Positions 23,593 through 33,828 of a DNA stretch of 43,102 bases are shown here, one piece after another. The translations under genes and the position numbers were made by a program. The stretch lies in assembly GCF_017104565.1 (NCBI RefSeq), contig NZ_JAAGPD010000075.1:1-43102 (forward strand), read 5' to 3'. The notes beneath the pieces were generated by a model that worked only from the letters and a program-made list of their open reading frames with translations, was not told the DNA's origin and did no database searches. Numbering within the stretch: position 1 is the stretch's first letter; the number at the start of each line of letters is the position of its first letter. The DNA is from Paraburkholderia sp. Tr-20389 (GTDB taxonomy: Bacteria; Pseudomonadota; Gammaproteobacteria; Burkholderiales; Burkholderiaceae).

Positions 23593-26220
23593 ATGGATCA
23601 ATTCGCCAAAGAGACTCTACCAATCTCCCTAGAGGAGGAAATGCGCCGCTCGTATATCGAGTACGCGATGAGCGTGATCGTAGGGCGCGCGCTTCCCGAT
23701 GTCCGCGATGGTCTGAAGCCGGTGCACCGGCGCGTGCTGTACGCCATGCACGAACTGAACAACGACTGGAACCGGGCGTACAAGAAGTCGGCGCGTATCG
23801 TCGGTGATGTGATCGGTAAGTACCATCCGCACGGCGATTCGGCTGTATACGACACGATCGTCCGCATGGCGCAGGACTTTTCGCTGCGCTACATGCTCGT
23901 CGATGGACAAGGCAATTTCGGGTCAGTCGACGGCGACAACGCCGCGGCGATGCGTTACACCGAAATCCGCATGGCGAAGATCGGCCACGAGCTGCTCGCC
24001 GACATCGACAAGGAAACGGTCGATTTCCAGCCGAACTACGACGGCAGCGAAAATGAACCGGCCATTCTGCCCGCGCGCATTCCGAACCTGCTGATCAATG
24101 GCTCGTCGGGCATCGCCGTCGGCATGGCGACGAACATTCCGCCGCATAACCTGAGCGAAATCGTCGACGCCTGCCACCACCTGCTGAAGAATCCGGAAGC
24201 GACGATCGACGAGCTGATCGAGATCGTACCGGCGCCGGACTTCCCGACGGCGGGGATCATCTACGGCGTCGCCGGTGTGCGCGACGGCTATCGCACCGGG
24301 CGCGGCCGCGTCGTGATGCGCGCGACCACGCACTTCGAAGAGATCGATCGCGGCCAGCGCATGGCGATCATCGTCGACGAGCTGCCGTATCAGGTGAACA
24401 AACGTTCGCTGCTCGAGCGTATCGCCGAACTGGTGAATGAGAAAAAGCTGGAAGGCATTTCGGACATTCGCGACGAATCCGACAAGAGCGGTATGCGCGT
24501 CGTGATCGAGCTGAAGCGCGGCGAAGTGCCTGAGGTCATTCTCAACAATCTGTACAAGGCAACGCAGCTTCAGGACACGTTCGGCATGAACATGGTCGCG
24601 CTCGTCGACGGCCAGCCGAAGCTGCTGAACCTGAAGGAAATGCTCTCGCATTTCCTGTCGCATCGTCGCGAAGTGCTGACGCGGCGCACTGTATACGAAC
24701 TGCGCAAGGCGCGCGAACGCGGTCACGTGCTCGAAGGCCTCGCCGTTGCGCTCGCCAACATCGACGACTTCATTGCGATCATCAAGGCCGCACCCACGCC
24801 ACCTATCGCGAAACAGGAGTTGATGGACCGCTCGTGGGATTCGTCGATCGTGCGCGAGATGTTGCAGCGCGCGGAGACCGACAATGCTTCGTCCGGCGGC
24901 CGCGCCGCGTATCGTCCGGAAGGGCTGAACCCGGCGTACGGCATGCAGGGCGACGGTCTCTACCGTCTGTCGGACACGCAGGCCCAGGAAATCCTGCAGA
25001 TGCGTCTGCAGCGACTGACGGGTCTGGAGCAGGACAAGATCATCGGCGAGTACCGCGACGTGATGACCCAGATCGCCGACCTGCTGGATATCTTGGCGCG
25101 CCCGGAGCGCATAACTTCCATCATCTTCGACGAACTCACCACGATCAAGAGCGAATTTGGCGACGAACGCCGTTCGCGGATCGAGATGAACGCGACCGAG
25201 CTGAACACGGAAGACCTCATCACGCCGCAGGACATGGTCGTGACGATGTCGCACTCCGGTTACGTGAAATCGCAGCCGTTGTCCGAATATCGCGCCCAGA
25301 AGCGCGGAGGTCGCGGCAAACAGGCAACGCAGATGAAGGAAGACGACTGGATCGACACGCTCTTCATCGCGAACACGCACGATCACATCCTGTGCTTCTC
25401 GAACCGCGGCCGCGTCTACTGGCTGAAGGTCTACGAAGTGCCGCAGGGCTCGCGCAATTCGCGCGGCCGTCCGATCGTCAATATGTTCCCGCTGCAGGAA
25501 GGCGAGAAGATCACGGTCGTTCTGCCCGTCAAGGAATTTTCGGCGGACAAGTTCGTTTTCATGGCGACGGCGCTCGGCACGGTCAAGAAGACGCCGCTCG
25601 AAGCCTTCAGCCGTCCGCTGAAGAAGGGCATCATCGCAGTCGGTCTGGATGACGGCGACTACCTGATCGGCGCGGCTATCACCGACGGCGAGCATGACGT
25701 GATGCTGTTCTCGGACTCGGGCAAGGCGGTGCGTTTCGACGAGAACGACGTTCGTCCGATGGGCCGCGAAGCGCGCGGCGTGCGCGGCATGCAGCTCGAA
25801 GACGGTCAGAGCGTCATTGCGCTGCTGGTGGCGGGCGACGAGCAGCAGTCGGTGCTGACGGCAACGGAAAACGGCTATGGCAAACGCACGCCGATCACCG
25901 AGTACACGCGTCACGGCCGCGGTACGAAGGGCATGATCGCGATCCAGACGTCCGAGCGCAACGGCAAGGTGGTCGCGGCAACGCTGGTCGACCCGGAAGC
26001 GCAGATCATGCTGATCACCAATACGGGTGTGCTGATCCGCACGCGTGTGTCAGAAATTCGAGAAATGGGCCGCGCAACGCAAGGTGTTACACTCATCAGC
26101 CTTGATGAAGGCACCAAGCTTTCCGGTCTGCAACAGGTTGCTGAAGCGGAAGCAGACGTGGACGGCGACGCCGACCTGCCTGCTGACGAAGCAGGTGGTG
26201 ACGAAAGCGAAGCGTCGTGA
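23593..26220 (+). CDS. gyrA: DNA gyrase subunit A
   Basis: This 875-residue type IIA topoisomerase subunit breaks and rejoins DNA. The N-terminal residues follow E. coli numbering: the active-site Tyr is Y122 (AAAMRYTE) and the quinolone-region residues S83 and D87 (GDSAVYDTI) are the unmodified ones. The winged-helix, tower and coiled-coil domains run to about 520, and include a 30-40 residue insertion with [15 protein letters not shown] before [14 protein letters not shown], typical of betaproteobacteria. The GyrA box is QKRGGRG near residue 569, at the start of the C-terminal beta-pinwheel used to wrap DNA. The tail is acidic ([20 protein letters not shown]). A 7-bp hairpin without T-run follows at 26273-26288. 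Confidence 0.98.
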   Translation: MDQFAKETLPISLEEEMRRSYIEYAMSVIVGRALPDVRDGLKPVHRRVLYAMHELNNDWNRAYKKSARIVGDVIGKYHPHGDSAVYDTIVRMAQDFSLRYMLVDGQGNFGSVDGDNAAAMRYTEIRMAKIGHELLADIDKETVDFQPNYDGSENEPAILPARIPNLLINGSSGIAVGMATNIPPHNLSEIVDACHHLLKNPEATIDELIEIVPAPDFPTAGIIYGVAGVRDGYRTGRGRVVMRATTHFEEIDRGQRMAIIVDELPYQVNKRSLLERIAELVNEKKLEGISDIRDESDKSGMRVVIELKRGEVPEVILNNLYKATQLQDTFGMNMVALVDGQPKLLNLKEMLSHFLSHRREVLTRRTVYELRKARERGHVLEGLAVALANIDDFIAIIKAAPTPPIAKQELMDRSWDSSIVREMLQRAETDNASSGGRAAYRPEGLNPAYGMQGDGLYRLSDTQAQEILQMRLQRLTGLEQDKIIGEYRDVMTQIADLLDILARPERITSIIFDELTTIKSEFGDERRSRIEMNATELNTEDLITPQDMVVTMSHSGYVKSQPLSEYRAQKRGGRGKQATQMKEDDWIDTLFIANTHDHILCFSNRGRVYWLKVYEVPQGSRNSRGRPIVNMFPLQEGEKITVVLPVKEFSADKFVFMATALGTVKKTPLEAFSRPLKKGIIAVGLDDGDYLIGAAITDGEHDVMLFSDSGKAVRFDENDVRPMGREARGVRGMQLEDGQSVIALLVAGDEQQSVLTATENGYGKRTPITEYTRHGRGTKGMIAIQTSERNGKVVAATLVDPEAQIMLITNTGVLIRTRVSEIREMGRATQGVTLISLDEGTKLSGLQQVAEAEADVDGDADLPADEAGGDESEAS

Positions 26221-26336
26221 TCCGCAGCAAAGCTTCTCAAGTAATGCGTAAAGCTGCGCGGGCATTCTGAGTGCATCGGGACCGATGCGCCGCCTGCGCG
26301 GTGAAGCACCAGATTAATTTCTCTTAGGGAGTAGTG

Positions 26337-26942
26337 ATGCAAAATCGTTTCAAGCAGTTGATGGTTCTGGCCGCTTTCGTGCCGACGCTCGCGATGGCGC
26401 AAGCGCTGCAAACCCAGCAGCCGGCCCCGGCTGCTCCGGCCGCTGCTGCTCCGGTTGATCCGGCGAAGCAGGCTGCCATCAAGGATCTGCTGAACGCGAT
26501 CGACGCGCAGAAGCTGGTCGGCGCAATCGGCAACAGCGCGCAAATGCAGGCCAAGCAGCTGGTTCCGGCAATCCTGTCGGACGCGCTGTCGGAAAACAAG
26601 ACGATGACGGACAAGCAAAAGCAGGCTTCCGTCCCGACGCTGCAGAAGAACGCGGTGCCGAAGCTGGTTGACTCGGCAGGCCAGGTCTTCGCAACGGACG
26701 CATTCAAGCAGGACGCAATGCAAGCCCAGTACGACGCATACGCGAAGTACTACAGCGTCCAGGAAATCAAGGATCTGACCGCGTTCTACAACAGCCCGAC
26801 GGGCCGCAAGTTCATCCAGGTGCAAGACCAGGTTGGCCGCGACGTCGTGAACGGTCTGATGCAGAAGTACATGCCGCAATCGATCAAGGCAACGCGCGAC
26901 CAGGCTGACAAGGAAGTCGCTTCCGTCAAGCCGGCGAAGTAA
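26337..26942 (+). CDS. DUF2059 domain-containing exported protein
   Basis: This protein is 201 residues from the ATG at 26337. AGGGAG at 26326-26331 lies 5 nt before this ATG and only 2 nt before the in-frame GTG at 26334, so the ATG is chosen. The signal peptide is 1-22 (ending LAMA-QA), followed by an Ala/Pro/Gln linker (25-45) and a helical DUF2059 domain. In that domain YDAYAKYYSVQEIKDLTAFYNSPTG is the recognisable core. The protein is probably periplasmic and of unknown role. It sits between gyrA and serC, a position that is conserved in Burkholderiaceae as far as I recall. Confidence 0.88.
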   Translation: MQNRFKQLMVLAAFVPTLAMAQALQTQQPAPAAPAAAAPVDPAKQAAIKDLLNAIDAQKLVGAIGNSAQMQAKQLVPAILSDALSENKTMTDKQKQASVPTLQKNAVPKLVDSAGQVFATDAFKQDAMQAQYDAYAKYYSVQEIKDLTAFYNSPTGRKFIQVQDQVGRDVVNGLMQKYMPQSIKATRDQADKEVASVKPAK

Positions 26943-27059
26943 GCAGGTCGAACAAGGCTGAACGGCGCTCAAGGCGTCCCGTCACAGGCGCTGCAAGAGG
27001 GAAATGCGTGAAACCCCTTGAAACGCCGAGGTTTGGCGGGTTTTGAGCGTCAATGCGAT

Positions 27060-27097
27060 AATGGCCGTTTGCGCTTGCGCGCAGACGGCCATTTTCT
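27060..27097 (+). terminator. Rho-independent terminator between the DUF2059 gene and serC
   Basis: AATGGCCGT (27060-27068) pairs with ACGGCCATT (27085-27093), and the helix continues through T.G, TA and GC pairs to a TTGC loop: 15 bp in all, followed by TT. The in-frame serC extension to 27043 would run through this structure, which supports the later start. Confidence 0.75.
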
Positions 27098-27156
27098 TTC
27101 AGGCGCGGTTTTCGGCACTTTCGTACGCCGTGCGCCTGCTTCCCAGGGTTCTCACG

Positions 27157-28239
27157 ATGCGCGTCTTCAATTTCTCCGCCGGTCCGGCGGCCATGCCCGA
27201 AGAAGTGCTGCGCCAGGCAGCCGACGAAATGCTCGATTGGCGCGGCAGCGGCATGAGCGTGATGGAAATGAGCCATCGCGGCAAAGAATTCATGACGATC
27301 CATGAAGAGGCGTTGACCGATCTGCGCGAACTGCTGCAGGTGCCCTCCAGTCATCAGATTCTGTTCCTCCAGGGCGGCGGGCTCGGCGAAAACGCGATCG
27401 TGCCGATGAACCTGATGGGCCGCAAGGCACGCGCGGATTTCGTGGTGACGGGCTCCTGGTCGCAGAAGTCGTTCAAGGAAGCGCAGAAATACGGCACCGT
27501 GCATCTGGCCGCGAGCGGCGAAACGGCCGACGGTTTCACGCACGCTCCGGCGCGCGCCGAGTGGAATCTCTCCGACGATCCCGCCTACGTGCACCTGTGC
27601 ACGAACGAAACTATCCACGGCGTCGAGACGTTTGAGATTCCCGATCTCGGCGACATTCCGCTCGTCGCCGACGCGTCGTCGCACATCCTGTCGCGCCCGA
27701 TGGATATCGCCAAGTACGGCGTGCTGTTCGGCGGCGCGCAGAAGAACATCGGCATGGCGGGCGTCACGGTCGTGATCGTGCGCGAGGATCTGCTCGAGCG
27801 CTCGATGAGCATCTGCCCGTCGGCGTTCGAATGGAAGACGGTCGCGCTGAACAATTCGATGTACAACACGCCACCCACGTACGCGATCTACATCGCCGGG
27901 CTCGTGTTCAAGTGGTTGAAGAAGCAGGGCGGGTTGACGGCGATCGAGGCGTGCAATGTCGAAAAGTCGAAGCTGCTGTACGACACGATCGACTCGAGCA
28001 GTTTTTATCTGAACAAGGTGGAGCGCAACGCGCGGTCGCGGATGAACGTACCGTTCTTCCTCGCCGACGAGTCGCGCAATGAAGATTTCCTGGCCGGCGC
28101 GAAAGCGCGCGGGCTGGTGCAGCTGAAGGGCCACAAGTCCGTCGGCGGCATGCGGGCGTCGATTTACAACGCGGTGCCGCTCGAAGGCGTCAAAGCGCTT
28201 GTCGAGTACATGAGGGAATTCGAACAGCGCAGCGCGTGA
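27157..28239 (+). CDS. serC: Phosphoserine aminotransferase
   Basis: This 360-residue PLP enzyme converts 3-phosphohydroxypyruvate and glutamate to phosphoserine. It also acts in pyridoxine synthesis in many bacteria. The start at 27157 begins with the family-typical [21 protein letters not shown] is bound by K196 in [12 protein letters not shown], and other conserved segments are [17 protein letters not shown] and [11 protein letters not shown]. It is the first gene of the amino-acid block serC-pheA-hisC-tyrA-aroA, with 72 nt to pheA. A terminator lies before it, so it probably has its own promoter within 27097-27157. Confidence 0.96.
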   Translation: MRVFNFSAGPAAMPEEVLRQAADEMLDWRGSGMSVMEMSHRGKEFMTIHEEALTDLRELLQVPSSHQILFLQGGGLGENAIVPMNLMGRKARADFVVTGSWSQKSFKEAQKYGTVHLAASGETADGFTHAPARAEWNLSDDPAYVHLCTNETIHGVETFEIPDLGDIPLVADASSHILSRPMDIAKYGVLFGGAQKNIGMAGVTVVIVREDLLERSMSICPSAFEWKTVALNNSMYNTPPTYAIYIAGLVFKWLKKQGGLTAIEACNVEKSKLLYDTIDSSSFYLNKVERNARSRMNVPFFLADESRNEDFLAGAKARGLVQLKGHKSVGGMRASIYNAVPLEGVKALVEYMREFEQRSA

Positions 28240-28311
28240 TCGTGCCGGTCGCGGCGCACGCATCCTCTCCGAACCGGGCCCTGACTGGACCCGAATTGGC
28301 CCTTTAGAAGC

Positions 28312-29394
28312 ATGGACGACGAACTCAATTCTCAACTCAAACCGCTGCGCGAACGTATCGACGCGATCGACGCGCAGCTCATCGCGCTGCTGAATCAACG
28401 CGCGGCGGTCGCACTCGAAGTCGGCGAGGTGAAGAAGCACTTCAACGCGCCTGTGTTTCGGCCGGAGCGCGAGCAGCAGGTCATCGCGCGTCTGCAGGAC
28501 ATGAGCGACGGCCCGCTCGCGGGCGAGCACATCAGCGCGATCTGGCGCGAGATCATGGCCGCGAGCCGTGCGCTGGAAAAGAACATCACGGCCGCGTATC
28601 TCGGTCCGGCAGGCACCTATAGCGAACAGGCAATGCACGAATACTTCGGTCAGTCGATCGAAGGCCTGTCGTGCTCGTCGATCGACGAGGTGTTCCGCTC
28701 GGTCGAAGCGGGCGGCGCAGAGTTCGGCGTCGTGCCCATCGAGAATTCGACGGAAGGCGCGGTGTCGCGCACGCTGGATCTGCTGCTGCAAACCCAGTTG
28801 CTGATCGGCGGCGAGCTGGCTCTGCCTATCCACCATAATCTGCTGACGCTCAACGGCGACCTGTCGGGTGTGACGCGCGTGTGCGCGCACGCGCAGGCGC
28901 TCGCGCAGTGCCAGCGCTGGCTGGCGACGCACGCACCGCATGTCGAGCGCCAGGCGGTATCGAGCAATGCCGAAGCCGCGCGCATGGCGGCCGACGACCC
29001 GACCATCGCGGCCATCGCCGGTGACCGCGCCGCGACTCAATATGGTTTGCAGGTCGCTTACGCACTGATCCAGGACGATCCGCACAACCGCACGCGTTTC
29101 GTGATGATCGGCAAGCAGCCGACGGGTGCGAGCGGTTACGACAAGACGTCGCTGATCGTGTCGGTGGCGAACGAGCCGGGCGCGATGTTCAAGCTGCTGG
29201 AGCCACTCGCGAAGCACGGCGTGTCGATGACGCGCTTCGAGTCGCGTCCGGCCCGCGTCGGCACGTGGGAGTATTACTTCTACATCGACGTCGAAGGCCA
29301 TCGCGACGATGCGTCCGTGTCCGCCGCACTCGCCGAACTCGGCCAGAAGGCCGACTTCCTGAAGATTCTCGGCTCGTATCCGCGCGCCCGCTGA
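28312..29394 (+). CDS. pheA: Bifunctional chorismate mutase / prephenate dehydratase (P-protein)
   Basis: This 360-residue enzyme turns chorismate into prephenate and then phenylpyruvate for phenylalanine synthesis. An AroQ-type mutase domain covers about 5-90 (LRERIDAIDAQLIALLNQRAAVALEVGEVK). The dehydratase domain starts at TAAYLGPAGTYSEQAM and has the catalytic T-R-F motif at 261-263 (NRTRFVMIG). The ACT regulatory domain follows, with the ESRP phenylalanine-binding motif at 310-313. Feedback inhibition by phenylalanine is therefore expected. The gene follows serC and precedes hisC by 79 nt. No leader peptide with Phe codons was seen. Confidence 0.96.
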   Translation: MDDELNSQLKPLRERIDAIDAQLIALLNQRAAVALEVGEVKKHFNAPVFRPEREQQVIARLQDMSDGPLAGEHISAIWREIMAASRALEKNITAAYLGPAGTYSEQAMHEYFGQSIEGLSCSSIDEVFRSVEAGGAEFGVVPIENSTEGAVSRTLDLLLQTQLLIGGELALPIHHNLLTLNGDLSGVTRVCAHAQALAQCQRWLATHAPHVERQAVSSNAEAARMAADDPTIAAIAGDRAATQYGLQVAYALIQDDPHNRTRFVMIGKQPTGASGYDKTSLIVSVANEPGAMFKLLEPLAKHGVSMTRFESRPARVGTWEYYFYIDVEGHRDDASVSAALAELGQKADFLKILGSYPRAR

Positions 29395-29473
29395 CACGCG
29401 GCCCGCATTCGTTTCGCAACCACGCAACCACGCGTAACCCACAAGCAAGCCTGACAGCTACCCGGAGATTTTC

Positions 29474-30589
29474 ATGACAACGTCGTCTTTCGGTCCTTCC
29501 TACGTTCGCGCGATCGCGCCTTATGTGGCTGGCAAGCCGATCTCGGAAGTCGCACGCGAATTTGGGCTGGACGAAGCGCGTATCGTGAAGCTGGCGTCGA
29601 ATGAGAATCCGCTGGGCATGCCCGAGTCCGCTAAGACGGCGATGGCGCAGGCTGCAAGCGAACTCGGCCGCTATCCGGATGCCAACGCATTTGAACTGAA
29701 GGCTGCGCTTTCCGCGCACTACGACGTGCCCGCCGACTGGATCACGCTCGGCAACGGCAGCAACGACATTCTCGAACTGGCCGCGCATGCGTTCGTCGAG
29801 AAGAGCCAGTCGGTGATCTACGCGCAATATTCGTTCGCCGTGTACGCGCTGGCGACGCAGGGTCTGGGCGCGCGCGCGATCGTCGTGCCCGCCGTCGGCT
29901 ACGGCCACGATCTGGACGCGATGCTCGCCGCGATTACCGACGACACACGCCTCATTTTCGTCGCGAACCCGAACAATCCGACGGGTACGTTCATCGACGG
30001 CGCGACGATCGAAGCGTTCCTCGCGAAGGTGCCGCGCAGCGTCGTCGTCGTGCTCGACGAGGCGTACACGGAATACCTGAGCGCCGACAAGCGCTACGAC
30101 TCGATCGCGTGGGTGCGCCGCTATCCGAATCTGCTGGTGTCGCGCACGTTCTCGAAGGCGTTCGGTCTCGCGGGTCTGCGCGTCGGATTCGCGATTGCGC
30201 AGCCGGAACTGACGGATCTGATGAACCGTCTGCGTCAACCGTTCAATGTGAACACGCTGGCGCAAGCCGCCGCGATCGCCGCGCTGAACGACAAGCCGTT
30301 CCTGCAGAAGAGCGCGGAACTGAATGCGCAGGGCTATCGCCGCCTGACGGAAGCGTTCGACAAGCTCGGTCTCGAATACGTGCCGTCGTACGGGAACTTC
30401 GTGCTGGTGCGCGTCGGCAACGACGATGCAGCCGGCAATCGCGTGAATCTCGAACTGTTGAAGCAGGGCGTGATCGTGCGCCCCGTGGGCAGTTACGGTC
30501 TGCCGCAGTGGCTGCGCGTGACGATCGGCCTGCCCGAAGAAAACGACGCGTTCGTTGCGGCGCTCGAAAAGACGCTCGCGACGGCCTGA
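29474..30589 (+). CDS. hisC: Histidinol-phosphate aminotransferase
   Basis: This 371-residue fold-type I PLP aminotransferase has PLP Lys K228 in SRTFSKAFGLAGLRVGF. The cofactor-binding Asp is in VVVLDEAYTEY, the substrate-end motif is NPNNPTGT (166-172), and ASNENPLG is near the N-terminus. By sequence it is HisC. Its position between pheA and tyrA rather than in a his operon suggests it may also act as aromatic (phenylalanine/tyrosine) aminotransferase, as HisC paralogues do; that is inference from context. The ribosome site is CGGAGATTTTC before ATG. It ends just before a terminator. Confidence 0.93.
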   Translation: MTTSSFGPSYVRAIAPYVAGKPISEVAREFGLDEARIVKLASNENPLGMPESAKTAMAQAASELGRYPDANAFELKAALSAHYDVPADWITLGNGSNDILELAAHAFVEKSQSVIYAQYSFAVYALATQGLGARAIVVPAVGYGHDLDAMLAAITDDTRLIFVANPNNPTGTFIDGATIEAFLAKVPRSVVVVLDEAYTEYLSADKRYDSIAWVRRYPNLLVSRTFSKAFGLAGLRVGFAIAQPELTDLMNRLRQPFNVNTLAQAAAIAALNDKPFLQKSAELNAQGYRRLTEAFDKLGLEYVPSYGNFVLVRVGNDDAAGNRVNLELLKQGVIVRPVGSYGLPQWLRVTIGLPEENDAFVAALEKTLATA

Positions 30590-30606
30590 GCGTATCCATG
30601 CAATCC

Positions 30607-30638
30607 ACGCGCCTCATCGATAGCGAGGCGCGTTTTTT
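30607..30638 (+). terminator. Terminator between hisC and tyrA that includes the tyrA ribosome site
   Basis: ACGCGCCTC (30607-30615) pairs perfectly with GAGGCGCGT (30625-30633) and a T-run follows (30633-30638). The tyrA start codon is at 30641, and the only GAGG near it (30625-30628) is in the 3' arm of this stem. Confidence 0.85.
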
Positions 30639-30640
30639 CT

Positions 30641-31603
30641 GTGACTGACGTGGCAGCGTTCTCTTTCGACAAACTGGTGATTTTTGGCGTCGGGCTGATC
30701 GGTGGATCGCTCGCGCGCGCGTTACGCGAACGCGGCGACGTCGGCGGCGCGCGGCGGGTGATCGGCGTGGGCCGCTCGGCGGCCTCGACGGCGCGCGCGC
30801 TGGAACTGGGCGTGATCGACGCGAGCGCGGCGCTGACGGACGACGCGGCGTTGCGCGACGCGCTCGACGGCGCCGACGTGGTGCTGCTGGCCGCGCCCGT
30901 CGCGCAGACACAACCTCTGCTCGAACGGATTGCGCCGTTTCTGAATCCGTCGACGATCGTCACCGACGCCGGCAGCACCAAGTCCGACGTCGTCGCGGCG
31001 GCGCGCACGGCATTGGGCGAGCGCATCGGCCAGTTCGTGCCCGGACATCCGATCGCGGGCCGCGAATCGAGCGGCGTCGATGCGGCGCTGCCCGACCTGT
31101 ACGTGAACCGCAACGTCGTGTTGTGCGCGTTGCCGGAGAACGCGGCGGCCGACGTCGATCGTGTTGCCGCGATGTGGCGCGCGACTGGCGCGAGTGTGCA
31201 CGCGATGTCGCCCGAACAGCATGACCGCGTGTTCGCGTCGGTCAGCCATCTGCCGCACGTGCTGTCGTTCGCGCTGGTTGAGCAGATTCTCAATTCATCG
31301 GATGCCGAGCTTAAGTTTTCGTTTGCGGCGGGCGGATTCCGCGACTTCACGCGCATCGCCGCGTCGAGCCCGGAAATGTGGCGCGACGTGTGCGTGGCCA
31401 ATCGTGCGGCGCTGCTGAACGAAATTGACGGATACACGGCTGTGCTGGCGCGTCTCCGGTCGGCGATCGAAGCAGGCGACGGCGCAACGCTGGAAGCCGT
31501 GTTCGCGCGCTCGCGCACCGCACGCAGCGCGTGGCAGGAGCGCGCCGCGTCAGCGCAGCAGGCGTCGCCCGCGCGCTCGGCCGCCGACGACGCGTCGAAA
31601 TAA
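30641..31603 (+). CDS. tyrA: Prephenate dehydrogenase
   Basis: This 320-residue NAD(P)-linked enzyme oxidatively decarboxylates prephenate to 4-hydroxyphenylpyruvate for tyrosine synthesis. The start is GTG at 30641 (a second in-frame GTG is at 30650). The Rossmann motif [13 protein letters not shown] is at 16-28. The active-site segment [17 protein letters not shown] contains the conserved His. The helical dimerisation domain includes [16 protein letters not shown] and [18 protein letters not shown]. It lacks an ACT or chorismate mutase domain, so it is the monofunctional form. It is separated from hisC by a terminator and from aroA by 17 nt. The C-terminal 30 residues are an Ala/Ser-rich extension. 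Confidence 0.94.
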   Translation: MTDVAAFSFDKLVIFGVGLIGGSLARALRERGDVGGARRVIGVGRSAASTARALELGVIDASAALTDDAALRDALDGADVVLLAAPVAQTQPLLERIAPFLNPSTIVTDAGSTKSDVVAAARTALGERIGQFVPGHPIAGRESSGVDAALPDLYVNRNVVLCALPENAAADVDRVAAMWRATGASVHAMSPEQHDRVFASVSHLPHVLSFALVEQILNSSDAELKFSFAAGGFRDFTRIAASSPEMWRDVCVANRAALLNEIDGYTAVLARLRSAIEAGDGATLEAVFARSRTARSAWQERAASAQQASPARSAADDASK

Positions 31604-31620
31604 AGGACACTGGAATTCAT

Positions 31621-32925
31621 ATGGAACACCTCGATCTCGGACCATTTTCCCGTGCTACCGGCACGGTCCGTCTGCCCGGCTCGAAGAGCATCTCGAACCG
31701 CGTGCTGCTGCTCGCGGCGTTGGCCGAGGGTGAGACGACGATCACGAATCTGCTCGACTCCGACGACACGCGCGTGATGCTCGATGCGCTCGAAAAGCTC
31801 GGCGTGAAGTTGAAGCGCGACGGCGACACCTGCGTCGTGACGGGCACGCGCGGCGCGCTGCCGGCGGTGCGCGCGGACCTGTTTCTCGGCAACGCCGGCA
31901 CGGCGGTGCGCCCGCTGACTGCGGCGCTCGCGGTGAACGGCGGCGACTACCGGATTCACGGCGTGCCGCGCATGCACGAGCGGCCGATCGGCGATCTGGT
32001 CGACGGGCTGCGCCAGATCGGCGCGAAGATCGACTACGAAGAGAATGAAGGCTTTCCGCCGCTGCGCATCCGCCCGGCGCAGATCGCCGTCGATGCGCCG
32101 ATCCGCGTGCGTGGCGATGTGTCGAGCCAGTTCCTGACGGCGCTGCTGATGACGCTGCCGCTCGTGAAGACGGATAGCGGCGAGACGATCGTCGAAGTAG
32201 CGGGCGAGCTGATTTCGAAGCCGTACATCGAGATCACGATCAGGCTGATGGAACGCTTCGGCATCAAGGTCGAACGCTTCGGCTGGGAGCGCTTCACGAT
32301 CCCGAGCGGCGTGCGTTATCAGTCTCCGGGCAAGATCATGGTGGAAGGTGATGCGTCGTCGGCGTCGTATTTCCTCGCGGCGGGCGCGCTGGGCGGCGGA
32401 CCGCTGCGCGTCGAAGGCGTGGGGCGCGCGAGCATTCAGGGCGACGTCGGTTTCGCGACGGCGCTGATGAAGATGGGCGCGAACGTCACGATGGGCGACG
32501 ACTGGATCGAAGTGCGCGGCGTCGGTAACGACCACGGCAAGCTCGACCCGATCGACATGGACTTCAACCTGATCCCCGACGCGGCGATGACCATCGCGGT
32601 TGCCGCGCTTTTCGCGGACGGCACGACCACGCTGCGCAATATCGCGAGCTGGCGCGTGAAGGAAACCGACCGGATCGCCGCGATGGCGACGGAGCTGCGC
32701 AAGGTCGGCGCGAAGGTGCAGGAGGGCGAGGATTTTCTCGTCGTCACCCCGCCCGAAAAACTGACGCCGAACGCCGCGATCGACACGTACGACGACCACC
32801 GGATGGCGATGTGCTTCTCGCTGGTGAGCCTCGGCGGCGTGCCCGTCCGGATCAACGATCCGAAATGCGTCGGCAAGACGTTTCCCGATTATTTCGAGCG
32901 TTTTCTCACGCTCGCGCAACCCTGA
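31621..32925 (+). CDS. aroA: 3-Phosphoshikimate 1-carboxyvinyltransferase (EPSP synthase)
   Basis: This 434-residue enzyme joins PEP to shikimate-3-phosphate in the step before chorismate synthase. The N-terminal [10 protein letters not shown] contains the conserved Lys-Ser pair (K22, S23). [17 protein letters not shown] is the glyphosate-site loop. [25 protein letters not shown] and [12 protein letters not shown] are also present. The start at 31621 matches the family; the earlier frame runs back through tyrA. AAAGGA lies in the 17-nt gap after tyrA, so the two are cotranscribed. It is the last amino-acid gene before cmk. Confidence 0.97.
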   Translation: MEHLDLGPFSRATGTVRLPGSKSISNRVLLLAALAEGETTITNLLDSDDTRVMLDALEKLGVKLKRDGDTCVVTGTRGALPAVRADLFLGNAGTAVRPLTAALAVNGGDYRIHGVPRMHERPIGDLVDGLRQIGAKIDYEENEGFPPLRIRPAQIAVDAPIRVRGDVSSQFLTALLMTLPLVKTDSGETIVEVAGELISKPYIEITIRLMERFGIKVERFGWERFTIPSGVRYQSPGKIMVEGDASSASYFLAAGALGGGPLRVEGVGRASIQGDVGFATALMKMGANVTMGDDWIEVRGVGNDHGKLDPIDMDFNLIPDAAMTIAVAALFADGTTTLRNIASWRVKETDRIAAMATELRKVGAKVQEGEDFLVVTPPEKLTPNAAIDTYDDHRMAMCFSLVSLGGVPVRINDPKCVGKTFPDYFERFLTLAQP

Positions 32926-32946
32926 CCCTGCATAGCTAACACGCGC

Positions 32947-32971
32947 CGCCCGTTGCGACGGGCGACCTTTT
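32947..32971 (+). other. Hairpin between aroA and cmk
   Basis: CGCCCGT-TGCG-ACGGGCG (32947-32964) forms a 7-bp stem closed by a UNCG-type loop and is followed by ACCTTTT. It ends 10 nt before the cmk ATG. It may act as a weak terminator or set cmk translation. Confidence 0.45.
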
Positions 32972-32973
32972 CA

Positions 32974-33660
32974 ATGAAACCGACCCGCCCCTTTCACCAG
33001 ACGCCCGTCATCACGATCGACGGCCCGACCGCTTCCGGCAAAGGCACGGTGGCCGCGCTGGTCGCCGCCGAACTCGGCTTCCATCTGCTGGACAGCGGTG
33101 CGCTGTACCGGCTCGCGGCGCTCGCGAGCGTACGCTATGACATCGCCGCCGATGACGCCGACGCACTTGCGAAACTGGTCGGCGAACTCCATATCACTTT
33201 CCGCGAGGGCATCGCTCAGTTGGACGGCGCCGACGTGTCGACCGACATCCGCGCCGAGGAAATCGGCAACCGGGCTTCGGCGATCGCCATTCACGCACCC
33301 GTCAGGGCCGCGCTCGTGGCCCGTCAGCGGGCTTTCCGCAAGCAGCCGGGCCTCGTCGCCGACGGCCGCGACATGGGCACGGTGATCTTTCCTGACGCCG
33401 CGCTGAAGGTGTTTTTGACGGCCAGCGTTGAGGCGCGCGCGACCCGCCGGCATAAGCAATTGATCCAAAAAGGTTTTTCTGCTAATATGGATGACTTGCT
33501 CCGGGATTTGCGTGAGCGCGACGAGCGTGACAGTCAGCGCACAGCCGCGCCGCTCAAGCCTGCAGCAGATGCGCAGCTTCTCGACACCTCTGCATTGTCG
33601 GTCGACCAGGCGGTCGAACAGGTGGTGCAATGGTTCCGGGCGCTGGTTCCGCAAAGCTGA
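32974..33660 (+). CDS. cmk: Cytidylate kinase
   Basis: This 228-residue kinase transfers phosphate from ATP to CMP or dCMP. The P-loop GPTASGKGT is at 17-25, and the CMP-binding segment [10 protein letters not shown] follows. The NMP-bind insertion has the usual [12 protein letters not shown], and [15 protein letters not shown] carries the conserved Asp-Arg. The lid segment is [15 protein letters not shown]. The start at 32974 is the ATG; an upstream TTG at 32953 in the same frame is not supported. The cmk-rpsA-ihfB order is standard in proteobacteria. Confidence 0.95.
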   Translation: MKPTRPFHQTPVITIDGPTASGKGTVAALVAAELGFHLLDSGALYRLAALASVRYDIAADDADALAKLVGELHITFREGIAQLDGADVSTDIRAEEIGNRASAIAIHAPVRAALVARQRAFRKQPGLVADGRDMGTVIFPDAALKVFLTASVEARATRRHKQLIQKGFSANMDDLLRDLRERDERDSQRTAAPLKPAADAQLLDTSALSVDQAVEQVVQWFRALVPQS

Positions 33661-33775
33661 ACGCGGAACGACCCGCATCAGGTGTTTTTGTTGTCGTGTT
33701 GGTGCTTTGCGGTGAAACGCGAGGCGATTGTTTAACCCTTAACCCCGTATGGCTTTCGCTCCTTTGCCGTAGTGA

Positions 33776-33792
33776 TGAACCGTGAAGGTTCA
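33776..33792 (+). other. Leader hairpin in the rpsA 5' untranslated region
   Basis: TGAACC-GTGAA-GGTTCA is a 6-bp perfect hairpin 36 nt before the rpsA ATG. The rpsA start has no real Shine-Dalgarno sequence (CAAATTCAGATTTTT precedes it). In gammaproteobacteria S1 represses its own mRNA through a structured leader without a strong Shine-Dalgarno sequence; an equivalent here is possible. Confidence 0.4.
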
Positions 33793-33828
33793 CCTGACGC
33801 TGCGAGAACCATGCAAATTCAGATTTTT

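Noticed and set aside
23923-25914. Minus-strand open frame of 663 codons opposite gyrA
   Set aside because: gyrA is certain on the plus strand; the antisense product is Arg/His/Asp-rich noise.
26926-29448. Minus-strand open frame of 840 codons opposite serC and pheA
   Set aside because: Composition is Arg/His-rich with no family resemblance; both plus-strand genes have complete domains and active sites.
30493-32919. Minus-strand open frame of 808 codons opposite tyrA and aroA
   Set aside because: Shadow of two verified biosynthetic genes; no start signal or domain.
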